DNA from: Topomyia yanbarensis | Taxonomy: Eukaryota > Arthropoda > Insecta > Diptera > Culicidae | DNA length: 64,000 nt | Direction: 5' to 3' | Assembly: GCF_030247195.1 (NCBI RefSeq) | Contig: NC_080672.1 | Location: 378,920,166 to 378,984,165 of the forward strand | In this document: in pieces, positions 42,821 through 53,643 of the stretch | Layout: each line of letters begins with the position of its first letter | Numbering within the stretch: the first letter of the stretch is position 1 | The notes under the pieces: model-generated | What the model was told of the DNA's origin: nothing | Database searches by the model: none | What the model saw: only the letters and a program-made list of their open reading frames with translations | Position numbers and translations under genes: made by a program

Positions 42821-43778
42821 CACTGAAACCTCCATTTACGAACTCTTTTTTTACGTAATATTCGATTTACGTAACTTTTTTTACGAACTAAATTCGAAAT
42901 AACGAACTCTTTTTGGAAAGTTTGAGTTCGTACATTACAGCATGAAGTTATATACTTATGTATTCTTAGTTAATTGACACTAATATGAGTTGGGTATTTT
43001 CGGAATGGGGTTGAAGAGTGCATGACGGAAATCGACGTCTTGAGCCATTTTGGAATCCAATATGGCGACTTCCGATTTAGATAAATTTTCTATAACCTCA
43101 ACAATATGGGTATTTTCTGGATAGGGTTGACGAGTGCATGACGGAAATAGAACCCATATTGTTCGTTATCAAGAATAATGCTCAACCAGCAATCGTCATA
43201 TCGAACTTGGAAAAGTTTCCTATTGTCCATTTTCAGCATCTACTTGGCCAGCCCGTTCCAAAAATACCCATATTGTTAGGGTTATCGAGAATATTGCTCA
43301 ACCGGAAGTCGCTATCTTGGATTTCGAAAAGATTCCAATTGTTCATTTTCAGTATCTACTTGTCAAGTCCGTTCCAAAAATACCCATATTTTTAGGGTTA
43401 TCGAGAATATTGCTCAACCGGAAATCCCCATCTTGGATTTCGAAAAGGTTCCAATTGTTAATTTTCAGTATCTACTTGTCAAGCCCGTTCCAAAAATACC
43501 CTTATTGTTAGGGTTATCGAGAATATTGCTTAACCAGAAGTCGCCATCTTTGATTTCAAAACGGTTCCAATTGCCCATTTTCAGCATCTACTTGCCAAGC
43601 CCGTTCCAAAAATACCCATATTGGTAGGGTTATCGAGAATATTGCTCAACCAACGAATATTAATAAGAATGTGAAGCAAACTTTTTTTACGAACTAAATC
43701 CCAAATAACGAACACTTTTTTTACGAACTAATTCAATTTACGAACCCCCGGTTTGATTCGTAAATGGAGGTTTCAGTG
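42821..43778. mobile_element. TA-flanked TIR element (Tc1/mariner-like MITE) with internal tandem array
   Basis: TA at 42819-42820 and 43779-43780 flanks CACTGAAACCTCCATTTACG (42821-42840) and its inverted complement ending CAGTG (43778). TTTTTTTACG(T/A)A motifs recur near both ends. The LINE frame resumes on the far side. Inside is an array of about 116-bp units (42990-43665). No transposase is encoded. Confidence 0.8.
42990..43665. repeat. Tandem array, about 116-bp unit, forward then inverted
   Basis: One to two units run forward (GGGTATTTTC...GAGTGCATGACGGAAAT, 42993-43150), then about four in the opposite orientation. Successive CCAAAAATACCCATAT landmarks are spaced about 116-118 bp. 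Frames starting at 43317 and 43433 repeat the same peptide because of this period. The same unit family occurs at 55997-56100 and 58200-59190. Confidence 0.75.
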
Positions 43779-43986
43779 TATTAGCTGTGTTTATCTAAAG
43801 CCAAAGAGTGATCCGGATTTGTTTCACGCGCATGCTAATGCCTTTCAACCAATTCTAGACAGTGCTGGCAGCACCGACACTGTTCTCGTCTTTGGAGACT
43901 ACAATCTTCCACGCCTTTAGTGGTCGCTCGATAACAATCTAAAATGTTGCCTCTTCGGGACAAGAAATAGAACCGCCGACCAGGAG

Positions 43987-44117
43987 CAAATTTTGTTTGA
44001 AATGATTTTAAGTTTGAGACTAACATAAATTTGAAGCTAATTCAAAAATTTTAAACAAGTTGAAAATTTTCGGTGGGGATCGGGACCCCCAAAATCCTCC
44101 CGCTGGATCCGCCACTG
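43987..44117. mobile_element. Small insertion with a hAT-type right end
   Basis: Non-LINE sequence inside ORF2 ending GGGACCCCCAAAATCC...CTGGATCCGCCACTG (44079-44117), which resembles the terminus at 35215-35268. The flanks CGCCGACC and CTCCGACC (7 of 8 identical) could be an aged 8-bp TSD. Confidence 0.45.
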
Positions 44118-44825
44118 CCTCCGACCGCTATTCTCAAAGTCGATCCTAACCACAAACCGTTTGTCCTGCGTCTAAATGTGGCTAGATGTACGTACCAACA
44201 CTGGAGATGATTCATTTCACTCGATTGACGACCTTGATTTTGACTTTTACCGTTGCAACTTTGATGAAATCTCCGCACTGATTGTCACTGTCGACTGAAC
44301 CGACTTATGTGTTGTATGTCAAGTTTTATGTCAAAGTTTATTGATATACTCCGCCAAAAGGTTCCACTGAAACGAGTCAACAGGAGGGTGGATTTCAAAT
44401 TTCCATGGTGAAACGCTGAGATTCGCCGTTTGCGTAATTGCCTGCGAAAACAACACAAGCGTTATTTCCGCCATAAATCAGACGAAAACAAAGTTACTCT
44501 TCGGTGGACAGAACTGCAATACGAAACTGACCGGAACTCCGCTTTTCGTGAGTATTTGAATTATGTGCAAAATAGCCTCCGTGATCACCCTGCAAAATCT
44601 TGGAAATTCGTTCGTAGCAGAAAACGATCCGGTAGTACTCCCACTGACGTTTTCCTTGGAAACGCAAGCACGCAATCTCCAGCTGATGCCGTAAATTTGT
44701 TTGCTGATTTCTTTCGCGAAGGGTTTAGAGGCGACTATACCGTCCCTTCGGAAGAGTATTTGGAAACATTACCATCGTACAACATAAATCTCCCCCGTCC
44801 TTGAAGGCTCTGACTGCTGTTGATC

Positions 44826-46280
44826 AGGGCCGGCGGAATGCGTGGGTAGTATGGGTAGTACTACCCACTCGAAAATTACCGAGGGATGAATTACCCATTC
44901 GAAAGTTTGGAACAAACCAAAACCTAAGATTAACCCCGTTTGTGTCTTACGCACAAAATTTTTGCATTGGAAATCCTCGATGTAAAACAATTGCATATTT
45001 TTATTCAGATACAAATTTCTTTGTTTTACAATTTATTTTTCTGAGAATATGAGATAACAATTAGAATTTGTATGAAATACATTTTGATACATCTACATCT
45101 TAAAACAAGGAAGTCAGATCGATAGACAAATAATATTAATGTAATTTTATTCAGACTATGGGATCCAGTTAGAAATATTTTAAGGACAATATATACAATT
45201 TGTAATGTTTTAACATGAACAATCATTTGATTAAAAATTGAAACAATATCTAGACTATCAGTAGACTTTTTATAAGCAAAGAAAAGATTGTTGATTCCAA
45301 CATCAGTAGCAGTAACGCCTCGGTGATTCCCTGTAACACTGATCAGAACCTGCCGAAGATAAAGCCTTCGCCTGAAGATTTTAGTTTGCCTTCAGACAAG
45401 AAACACGTGTCAAACTATTATGTTGACCAGCACGCATTAAATTCTAACATACCTGTACTGCTTTTTACAATTCGCTCACAGATTTTTCTTCGCAAATGGC
45501 AATTAATACTGTATGGAGCAGTTCTTCTACACATGAAGAGATGTTAGAGATTGTACTTGTTAATTCTTTGGGGTCGCAACTTACTTTTCCCCCAATTTTA
45601 CGATCGCTCGCTTTGCGAGGACATATCATCAACGGTACTGTGTACTTTTATATTTATGATGTTTCGTGTGTCTAGAAATATGATGTTATACCTATAAAAT
45701 TTGATAGTCAATCCTAAACTTTAACTCACTCAGCTCCTCGTGGTCAATCTTCACTTTGTTGGATTTTCAACTATCACTATCACTGAACTGCTCCGTAAGC
45801 AGGCCAATTTGTAAAGAGGCTTGCGTTTTCTTGCGCGGAATCGAAATGGTCTGATTTTTTAGGCAATAGTTTCTAATTTAATTACTCGTAATTATCCCTG
45901 CTATCGTTGGGGGAAAGAGAAGGCAAAAATTAATTATAAAATGAATCTCAACAACTCTGCGACATTGCCTCTGATGCTATAAACGGCTGCGACGTTTCAT
46001 GTCGCATGAGAGATGACTTGGGTGAAACTAGCGTTAGCACTTGAGGTTACAACCATCATGTCGGAATACGTAACGGTGGAATCCGTTGAGTTTGAAGCCT
46101 AGAGCAATTTTTTTTAGTTTTTTCTAACGGTGTTCATGTCGTGAGAATGCGAGTGATGGAACCTATTCTTACCTACCCGAGCTTCCAATACAAAATAGAA
46201 ACTAAAATCACGCTGTGCACATAAGAAGGACAGACCCCTACGTGCTAGTTCTGTAACAAGAAGACACACTGCGGGAAACC
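44826..46280. other. Unassigned; begins with a CAGGGCCGGCGG transposon-like end
   Basis: CAGGGCCGGCGG at 44826 cuts the LINE and is followed by a GGGTAGTATGGGTAGTACTACCC inverted stretch, a likely hAT-type terminus with no visible partner. A 74-codon frame (45323-45547) and neighbouring open stretches to about 45660 look weakly protein-like, but I do not recognise them. Confidence 0.35.
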
Positions 46281-46724
46281 ATGCATACAAACCTCCAACG
46301 AAACAATATCAACTGCAAGCAAACCAACACACAGTCCTCATCAACATCAACCAAATCACAAGCAACTGGAGTTGCAGCTCAGGCACCAACGCATGCAACA
46401 GCAACAGAAGTGTCCGATCATTTTGATGCGCCTACTACTTCCCAATCAACTGCCAGCACCACCAATAATAAAGTAAATGACAAAGAACACGGATACACGA
46501 TCGTGACCCGTAGGTTCTATAAACAACTCAAACGAGGTAATCGTGAATACTCATACAACATCAACAGAGAGGATAGCATGAACGAAAACGATAAACCGAG
46601 AGAAAGCGGACTAAGTGATCCGCAAGCAACAACAGGCAATGCTGTTAACGGATCTCCAACAAGAAATAAAATCTTTACGAGTAACAAAGTAACGCGTACA
46701 CAAGATCCTATGGATATACAATAA
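46281..46724 (+). CDS. 147-aa Thr/Asn/Ser-rich ORF, possibly truncated LINE ORF1
   Basis: An intact ATG-to-TAA frame, rich in Thr, Asn, Ser and Gln in its first 75 residues, then basic and polar (YTIVTRRFYKQLKRGNREYSYN). I recognise no domain. Immediately downstream is a stem-loop (CACGGCTCA 46750-46758 with TGAGTCGTG 46774-46782, one G-T pair) followed by an AAATAAATAAAATAAA tail (to about 46800). That looks like the 3' end of an I- or Loa-type LINE. My reading is a short LINE derivative keeping part of ORF1 plus the 3' recognition hairpin. It could also be a non-TE transcript copy. Whether the frame is translated is unknown. Confidence 0.35.
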   Translation: MHTNLQRNNINCKQTNTQSSSTSTKSQATGVAAQAPTHATATEVSDHFDAPTTSQSTASTTNNKVNDKEHGYTIVTRRFYKQLKRGNREYSYNINREDSMNENDKPRESGLSDPQATTGNAVNGSPTRNKIFTSNKVTRTQDPMDIQ

Positions 46725-46735
46725 AATTAATAAAA

Positions 46736-46800
46736 GATAATAAAAGATCCACGGCTCAGGTGAGCTAATGCATTGAGTCGTGTCAAATAAATAAAATAAA
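46736..46800 (+). other. LINE-like 3' end: stem-loop plus A-rich tail
   Basis: A 9-bp stem (46750-46758 / 46774-46782) with a 15-base loop lies just before a CAAATAAATAAAATAAAAAAG tail. Conserved 3' hairpins followed by short A-rich repeats are recognised by LINE reverse transcriptases in several clades. No flanking duplication could be assigned. Confidence 0.45.
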
Positions 46801-49600
46801 AAAGTACTAAACAGACCATTAACATGGCTACACGCCTGGACACTGAACACCGTCAAACCTGCCGAGTCTAGCATCCTACATAACAGGGATTATGGAGTGT
46901 CACGCTCGTACTGATACTATTTATACCAACCTACCCGCCAGTTATCATATAACAATTGATAAAATAGAGAAATTTGGAAACAACTGTAAATTTTCCAGCT
47001 GTTTCGATCTTAACTTTCAGATTGAGAGATAATGGTTGTAATTGGAGATTGCCAAGTATAGCGTAGGGAAGCTACTTGTGACCGCTGATGTTTCTACTTT
47101 ACGTCAATGATGTGTATTTAGTGCTGAAAACTCCTCGCCGCTTCTGCATAGACGATCTTAGCATGAAACTTTCGCTGGTGGTGCTGTAGCAAGAACTGCG
47201 TGTGTGTATATTCGAAAAAGTGCTTGGTGATCGAAATCCGACGAAAGACTTTCTAGTAGAGCTCATCCTCCCAGACCCCAGAACTTTTTTACAACCGAAA
47301 ATCTGCCTGCCAGACCCCAGAACCTTTTAGCTGCCGTAAACATGTGGAGAAGGCACAGTCGATCGTGAGGTAACGGAGGAGGTAGTACCCTTCCATGATA
47401 AACTCACAGTATTAGTTTCAAGCGTCGATATTTTTACCTCGAAAAGGCGATTTTTTCATTTTTTGACCTGGCAAAATCGACTTTTTTCACAATGCCCATC
47501 ACTACAAAGGATGCTCGTGAATATTAGAAATTTGTTCTTGTATTTTATAAAAAAAAAAATGCTTTTGGATTCCTCATACAACCAGGAAATTCTTTGCGCT
47601 TCTTAGCAGTTTTTTACCAAAGAATTTCTACAACCTTTATTCACAAGCGAGTGCATCTAACATTCATAGACATTTTTCGTAAATGTTACGAACATCGATT
47701 TTTCTAGTTCGATTTTATTAAAAAAAATCGATTTGTCAAACAATGCTCCATCGAACGGAAAAATAATAAGCAAAAATACAAAAATGTTCGTTCAAATCGC
47801 GAAAAATAAATTCGACCTTTTCAAAAATATTCGTACATATACATTTATTAAAATATTCAAACATTTAGTAAAAGAACGAAACATTTCGTTCCATAGAACT
47901 TGAATAAGTTTCGAAACCCGCTTATACACGGCATTTGGTGCATGATTTAGAATCTCTCGAGAGATGATAGAGGATCAAATTTGGGAAAAATTGTTCTATG
48001 CATACCATCAAATCTCAACCGTTACTGAGTTATTATCAATCCTTGTTTTATAACAGTGCCTTATATATGAAAATATTAAATATTAAATGAGACCAATATC
48101 AAGAAACAGGCAGCGCTTACTCTACTCGATAGATCAAGAAGCAGATAAAGCGTTCTCCATCTCACCAAAAGTGAACCTCGTCTTCAGCATTATCATCACT
48201 CATCAATGAATATAATTCGATTCAAGATTACATAAATCACGCATCGCTTCTGTTTCCGCAAATTGGCAAAAAGTAGGAGCAAATCACTTCAGTTCAGAGT
48301 GTTCTCTCTCGATCACTCTCCTATTGCTGTTGTCAGTTAACATTTGCAGTCAGATGAGAACGTTTGAGGCAAACCCGACACATTTTCCCGATGCTCGAGC
48401 CTACCGATCTGCTCATCACTTAGTTAATGTAAACTAACACATTACCAATCATCGTCAAATGGGCTTCGCAAATAATCCCGAAGAAAATTGAGCGGGAAAC
48501 ATGGAGTCACAGAAAGAACAAAGAAGCAGACAAATCGAACAAAATTGAGTTGAAAAGCAAAGAAAAAAAACAATCTCTACAAGCAAATTATCGATAAATT
48601 AAGATTAATATCTCTTAAAAGGTTTTCTTCTCCAATGCTCAGAGGCACTTCATTAAACGCCATCAGCCGATCAATCAGAGCTCCGTTGAGGGTTTCTCGT
48701 TGAGCTTGAGAAGAAAAAGGGCGCCCCGACAGAGCCGCAACAATCGAAAGGGAAATCAGCAGCAGCAACAGCAGCAGCCAAACCGAGTAAATGGTACCTG
48801 TAATGAATGCTCTTTACGAGTTTTGCGCTTTCGTCATAATTTACCTGGTATATTAATTGTTCAAACAATTATGAGCACTTTCCAGTAATTGTTTGGTAAC
48901 AATTATATCCTCCCGGTTTTGGGCTGAACTCATGGTTCATCATCCAAGGTTGGTGAATTGTTCGACTATGAACCACGACGACTGTTCACGTGGCGATTGC
49001 TGAAACAGCCTAATTAACATGAAATCTGGCGGGGAAAATCGTTTACCGTTGATGTTTGCAACAATTAATTCGTAGTTTGCCCACAATTGGTGATCGAAGC
49101 GGCAGGCAGCAGTAGACCTAAAATGCTTGAATAAGGGGGAATATTTGTAGCTAATTATCAGGATCCGGTCGCTTTGACAGAACAACGGAAATGATTTGTA
49201 AAAATTTCGATATGATATGTACTTGAAGAGAATTACCGGTGCTCTGGTATTGAGGCATCGGTTTTATTAATCAGCACTCATATTGTCATTTTAAATTTAT
49301 TTTGACAGATTTATCCAAATAGAACTAGGAAATTATTACACAACTTATTTCCATTTCTTTTATCTAAGAAAAAATTTCTAGCTTCATCTATATGAATGCA
49401 TCATAATGACAATTATGGACTCGTCTTTAAACAGTTGACCAGCAGCTTTTTGGTAGGTTGACAAAAAGCATTCGATGTGCACCGTTCCAGTCTACTTAAC
49501 ACTTCTATTCATGCAACACTAATCATGAACAAAATTATATCAACCGTCGATTTTGGGACGCACACGAAGAATATATCCCCATTTTGCGACCAGACATACC
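46801..49600. other. No gene recognised; short CAG/CAA run
   Basis: A near-duplicate CCAGACCCCAGAAC motif occurs at about 47271 and 47312. A CAG/CAA run (48758-48780) gives a short poly-Gln only in one frame. The rest is AT-rich and without supported elements. Confidence 0.35.
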
Positions 49601-49645
49601 GTATGATTTAATTGAATTGAAAAGCAATTAAGAAAATATTCAAAT

Positions 49646-49831
49646 TATATTTCGTTGGTTTCGACTCCCTTCCGAAACCACCACAGATCGTCCTTCGGCA
49701 AAGTATTGTTGTCCAGCTCAAACGTGCCTCGCCCACCCAAATCGTCAACCATTTTCCTGATGACTCGTTTGAAAATCTTTGTGGCTTGGTACAAATTTTC
49801 AGTAGGTGGAACGATGACCAGTGTTGGAGCC
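49646..49831 (-). CDS. Putative terminal coding exon of an unrecognised gene
   Basis: On the minus strand, a pyrimidine-rich acceptor ending CTGACAG (through 49832) opens a phase-0 frame of 61 codons to TAA (49646-49648). Its peptide (APTLVIVPPTENLYQ...FKRVIRKMVDDLGG...LPKDDLWWFRKGVE) has an ordinary globular composition, unlike the repeats around it. I do not recognise the family. Other short protein-like stretches on the same strand, at 49910-50000 and 50140-50260, could be further exons, but I cannot link them with confident donors. A decayed gene or chance is possible. Confidence 0.35.
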
Positions 49832-50436
49832 TGTCAGCGGGAACGGACCGTACCGGCCGCCGAAGGCACCAAACGGACGAATATTGATTGCGGAAATTGA
49901 TTTCTAAAAGGGGTCTTTAGCCCCGAAGCTGTATGTAGCCTGAAGTTGTTCGCGCGTGGTATCATCTCGCCACTTCACTTTCAGATGTGGATGTTAGGCC
50001 TAGCCGCGTATGCTGGGCAGAATGGAATCTCTCATTCTACCCGTGTCCCGAATCCGGGACCGATGGACTAGATGGGCCGCGTGCGTTCGTTGGAAATATA
50101 CCATTTTAACCAAATCAAATCAATCACAATTTTCCAAATTATACACTTCATCTAATCCATCTAGAAGAACAAATTCAATTTTTCCTAGCGAGTGCTTGTT
50201 GGATTGCTTTTTCACGAATTCGAACTCAGCGTTAGACTCTACTGTAACCGGAAGCGATAATGTTTAGCATTTTGGGGCGATTATATTATAGACCTAGAAG
50301 GAGCAATAGAAAAAGGAAAAAAACACAAAGTGATGATGGTTGTTTTTTTTCTACTACATCAACGAATTTGAACAGCATACACAGCCAGCATCAAAATCAA
50401 TTTACTTTGCCAATATCATTCAGGTACCTATAGTTG

Positions 50437-50830
50437 TTATTGTTTTTCCACTTCCCCCTGTTTCGACGTTGGTTTTTTTTCTTTCATTCTGAGCTTAACC
50501 AACCCAAAAATTACCCCGACTAATGCGACTGCTGCCGCTTCTTTCATCCCAGTTCTGGACAGGAAGAGATCAAAAATCGATAAAGTGTACTTCAGCACAA
50601 TAAACCGAATCATGATTGATACAATAAAAAGCCAAAAAATCACGTCATCCTGTACGGGGAGAGTGTACTAGCTGTGGAACGATAACGTCTAAATCTAATT
50701 TGGTGGAAAACCTTACCCATTTTTTATCCGTTATTTGCCGGCGCTCGATTCCTGTCGGAAAAGTTGCAACGGCAACGCATGTGTGCACCGCAGACTCCGA
50801 GGCGTTCTCGCTTGCTTGATGGTGGCTCAT
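50437..50830 (-). CDS. Putative two-exon gene, 108-aa membrane protein
   Basis: Exon 1 is 50830-50717: ATG in ACA-ATG context, 38 codons ending in Trp. The next bases are a GTAAGG donor (50716-50711). The intron is 67 nt (50716-50650), ends in a CACTCTCCCCGTACAG acceptor, and has the size usual in Diptera. Exon 2 is 50649-50437, in phase 0. It encodes DDVIFWLFIVSIMIRFIVL (a membrane segment) and a second hydrophobic stretch AAAVALVGVIFGLV, then a Lys-rich tail and TAA. Exon 1 is polar. I do not recognise the protein. Splicing joins the two frames cleanly, while the unspliced frame stops at once. It may continue into the exon-like frames at 49.6-50.3 kb. Confidence 0.4.
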
Positions 50831-52508
50831 TGTCCGTGCTGCCCTCCGGGTCTCGGTGCTCTGTGGCAGGCGGAATTGTCAAACTCTGAGTTTATTCAAT
50901 TTGTGGCAGTTTTTCGCGAAGGTAGGGTGATTCTGGGAGAACGTGTTTATTTGCTTCATATACTTGTTTTTGCAACTTATATTAAATAATCCTTTTGAAA
51001 TATTTAGTAGTTTCGGCAGCTCTTACCTAAACCGTGAACATTGCAAAAGTTGTTCTGATCGAGTACTAATGTAAAGACTAGTGGTCATGTTTTCAAACAC
51101 CGACCTGGAAGAATTTATTGTTTATGATTCTCCCATACAGTTTTACCCTCGGTTTAGAAACAGTTCTCTCCTCTGTACATCCCTCTCTACGATAATCTCC
51201 ATGGTGAGCGAAGGTATTTCTCTTCACGGTACTGCGAATCTAGCGCTGACAAGGACCACGCGCTTCGATGTTTCATCGCCATTTATACATTCCCTTCCAC
51301 CTCTAGACTCCAGCAATAGTTCAAGAACTCTTTAACAGTTGATATTTATTGGAATGTGTAGAACATTTTTTTTCCAATTTTTTTTATTTTGATTATAGAG
51401 GTTTAACCTTAGGGTAATTCGCTTCTCTTCGGGTTAGAGAAATCGATTTTGGAAAAATCTCTAACCCGTGAATCGAGCCCAGGTGATCTATGTACAAATG
51501 TACAAAAAAAATGTACAAAAACCAACAACTCAGGGAACGGGTTTGGGTAGTTCGCAGTACCGACCCATTTCGGTGAGAACTGGTCCTGTGGTACTCAAGC
51601 CCCCAGTACCAGTAGTACCGGTAAAGTACCGAATATTTTTTTCAAATAATTTGAAAAACGCTTCAAAGTGAAATTGATTGCTCAAACTGATGTCGCATCG
51701 CAGCAGGAGGTATTTTTCGAATGCGGCACCTTTTTTTATTTCGGATCTAGGCCACTTTTAATTCAATAATTGGTAAACGGTGCGACTTTCGTCGACTTCA
51801 ACAGATGATAAATCTAAAAAACCCTATTATCAACAGTAAATCGAAGCGAGAATGTAAATACGTCTACGTTGTTTGTATTTCCTTTCGGCATTTTTGCTTT
51901 GCTGTAAATTGGTTTCGACTTTTATGCATACCAAGGCTACTAATTTTCTGTAAACTATGGAGTTTTGCTGAATTCTTCGATCACCAAAAATTACGAATCG
52001 CTCATATGAAGCAGTTCACCAATTCTAAAATTGTAAGCTACTAAATCGCTGTTCGTTCTTTTACAGATAAAGATTTAAGGGCAACCCAAATACAGACATG
52101 ACTTAGGCCACTTATGTCTTATTACGCGCCACCCAGTGAATAATTGCAACCAATCAGAATTAGTAGAAGTTAGTTGAAGTTTTTATAAATAGTGCAGGTA
52201 TTTAAACATATTGTTAAGAACAACGGGAGTTAGCAATAGTTATCCTCTAGAATTATTATGATGATAGCCCCTCCTCATTTCCCCACAAAGGCGTAAGCTG
52301 AATGTTTTATTGAAAAGATAATTAAATATAATTAAAAGCCACCTTTCAGACCTATATTTGGAGAGTTCCCTGGCGGTGATTGCTATCCTGAAACCGTTGC
52401 TTGATGTTCATCACGCCGTTTCCGTTGTAAGACGGTGATGATCTACATCATAACTCTGTTTACTGCGTTCCACGTCCTTATGTCGCTAGTCATTCTGTAG
52501 GCTACATT
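50831..52508. other. Upstream flank of the putative gene; strong hairpin, no gene
   Basis: A perfect 11-bp stem (51430-51440 / 51458-51468, CGGGTTAGAGA) with a 17-base loop is the main feature. Repeated GTAC/GTACC motifs occur at 51490-51640. No coding frame is supported. Confidence 0.35.
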
Positions 52509-52820
52509 TAGGGTTCGTCGCGGTTGCGGTAATTACCGCAACCGCGCGGTATTTACCGCATCCGCACCACAAAATCTGCGATGCGGTAAGACACTTTTTC
52601 CCGCGGATGCGGTGCGGGAAATGAGCTTTTACCGCGCGGTATTACCGCGACCGCACTTCAAAAAATAATTAATAAAGTCTGCAGTCTGTATAAAAAAGTG
52701 GATTAAAACTATGATTTTTACCATTTGAGAAGCGCGCAATTAGATTTATTTTCTGAACGAATGCTTAGAAAAGTCATTATTAGGAAAACCCCTCTGTCAG
52801 AACAAATGAGTTTTACTTAT
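52509..52820. mobile_element. hAT-like terminus (TAGGGTTCGTCGCGG), inverted partial copy
   Basis: It begins TAGGGTTCGTCGCGG at 52509 and runs through GCGGT-rich inverted stretches (to about 52665) and AT-rich interior. The first 300 bp match the reverse complement of the right end of the complete element at 60011-63126, including GCACTTCAAA, AAAGTCTGCA and TTTTTACCATTT. No second end is visible nearby. Confidence 0.6.
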
Positions 52821-53377
52821 AACCCTACAATAGAGAAACTTAAATAACATTGAATTGTCCTAATTTCCATAGACTTGTCAACGATTTGAAAAGAAATCTG
52901 AATATAATCTGTATTGGACCTATCGCTGCTCGATTTTTTAACATTTTGGTTATTCTAATTTGATAAAATATATTGTTACTAAGAAAGAAAATCTATAAGC
53001 TGTGTCCAATATAATTATTTTACGACATATTTTGAACACTATTTATTTTATACTTCAAACTAGAAATTTACAAACGAATCTTTTCAAATACATAAAATGC
53101 AGAATCCAATCATTGAAGAACAATTGAATTGCACTGTCAAATCATTATTGCATTATTTCTCCCGATTCCTCTTGGTAATCGGAATTATGAATCGTTTTGG
53201 ATGACATTTTTTCAACTGTGAAAATTGATTAATTTGGAGAATTCTAAAGATGAACTAATACCTACTGAGATGAACTGAGACTTAAAAACAACCCAAAGAA
53301 TGTAATTATCTTCATCAAACCAAACAAATTTGGAGGAATTATCAGTAAAGGAGACAAATGTATGAAAAGAAACTTAA
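52821..53377. other. AT-rich sequence, nothing assigned
   Basis: It may still be interior sequence of the truncated hAT-like element to its left, but homology fades near 52820 and no end is seen. Confidence 0.3.
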
Positions 53378-53380
53378 TAA

Positions 53381-53640
53381 GGGCCATTCATAAATTACGT
53401 AACGCAAAAATTGCCCAAAATAGACCCCCCCCTCCCCCTATGTAACAAATTGTCACAAATTTTTCCATCCCCCCCTCCCCTGTTACGTAACAAATTCCAA
53501 GAAAAAAAAAAATTTTCTTCGGCGAAAACATGTTACGTAACGATCTAGTTAACACCCCCTCCCCCCAATGTAACAACTTGTCACAACTTGCCGTACCCCC
53601 TCCCCCCCCTAAAAGCGTTACGTAATTTATGAATGGTCCC
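53381..53640. mobile_element. PIF/Harbinger-type MITE, 260 bp, TAA target duplication
   Basis: TAA at 53378-53380 and 53641-53643 flanks GGGCCATTCATAAATTACGT (53381-) and its inverted partner ACGTAATTTATGAATGGTCCC (to 53640). The interior holds C-rich runs and several TGTTACGTAAC-type palindromes. A 3-bp TAA/TWA duplication with GG-starting ends is characteristic of PIF/Harbinger elements. Confidence 0.85.
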
Positions 53641-53643
53641 TAA

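Larger units (their letters stand above)
42530..44825 (+). pseudogene. LINE ORF2, endonuclease and linker only, 3'-truncated
   Basis: It opens with FYQNVRGMRTKTQEF (about 42536), the classic start of the apurinic-type endonuclease of CR1/Jockey-like ORF2. It continues with stops and frame changes through a KPKSDPDLFHAH stretch and FGDYNLP (about 43895). It is broken by a TA-flanked element (42821-43778) and by a hAT-type terminus (about 43987-44117). The best preserved part is the linker before RT (44430-44804, 124 codons, ending in SPADAVNLFADFF...INLPRP). It stops at about 44825, where RT should begin and a CAGGGCCGGCGG sequence starts instead. No RT is found downstream. Confidence 0.7.

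Noticed and set aside
43138..43627. Repeated 64-85-codon frames
   Set aside because: They repeat because of the 116-bp tandem period; the peptides match each other only for that reason.
42990..43665. CRISPR-like array
   Set aside because: Units are contiguous, long and partly inverted, without spacer-repeat alternation, and the DNA is clearly eukaryotic transposon sequence.
48700..48888. Poly-Gln frame
   Set aside because: A short CAG/CAA run with no wider coding signal on either strand.
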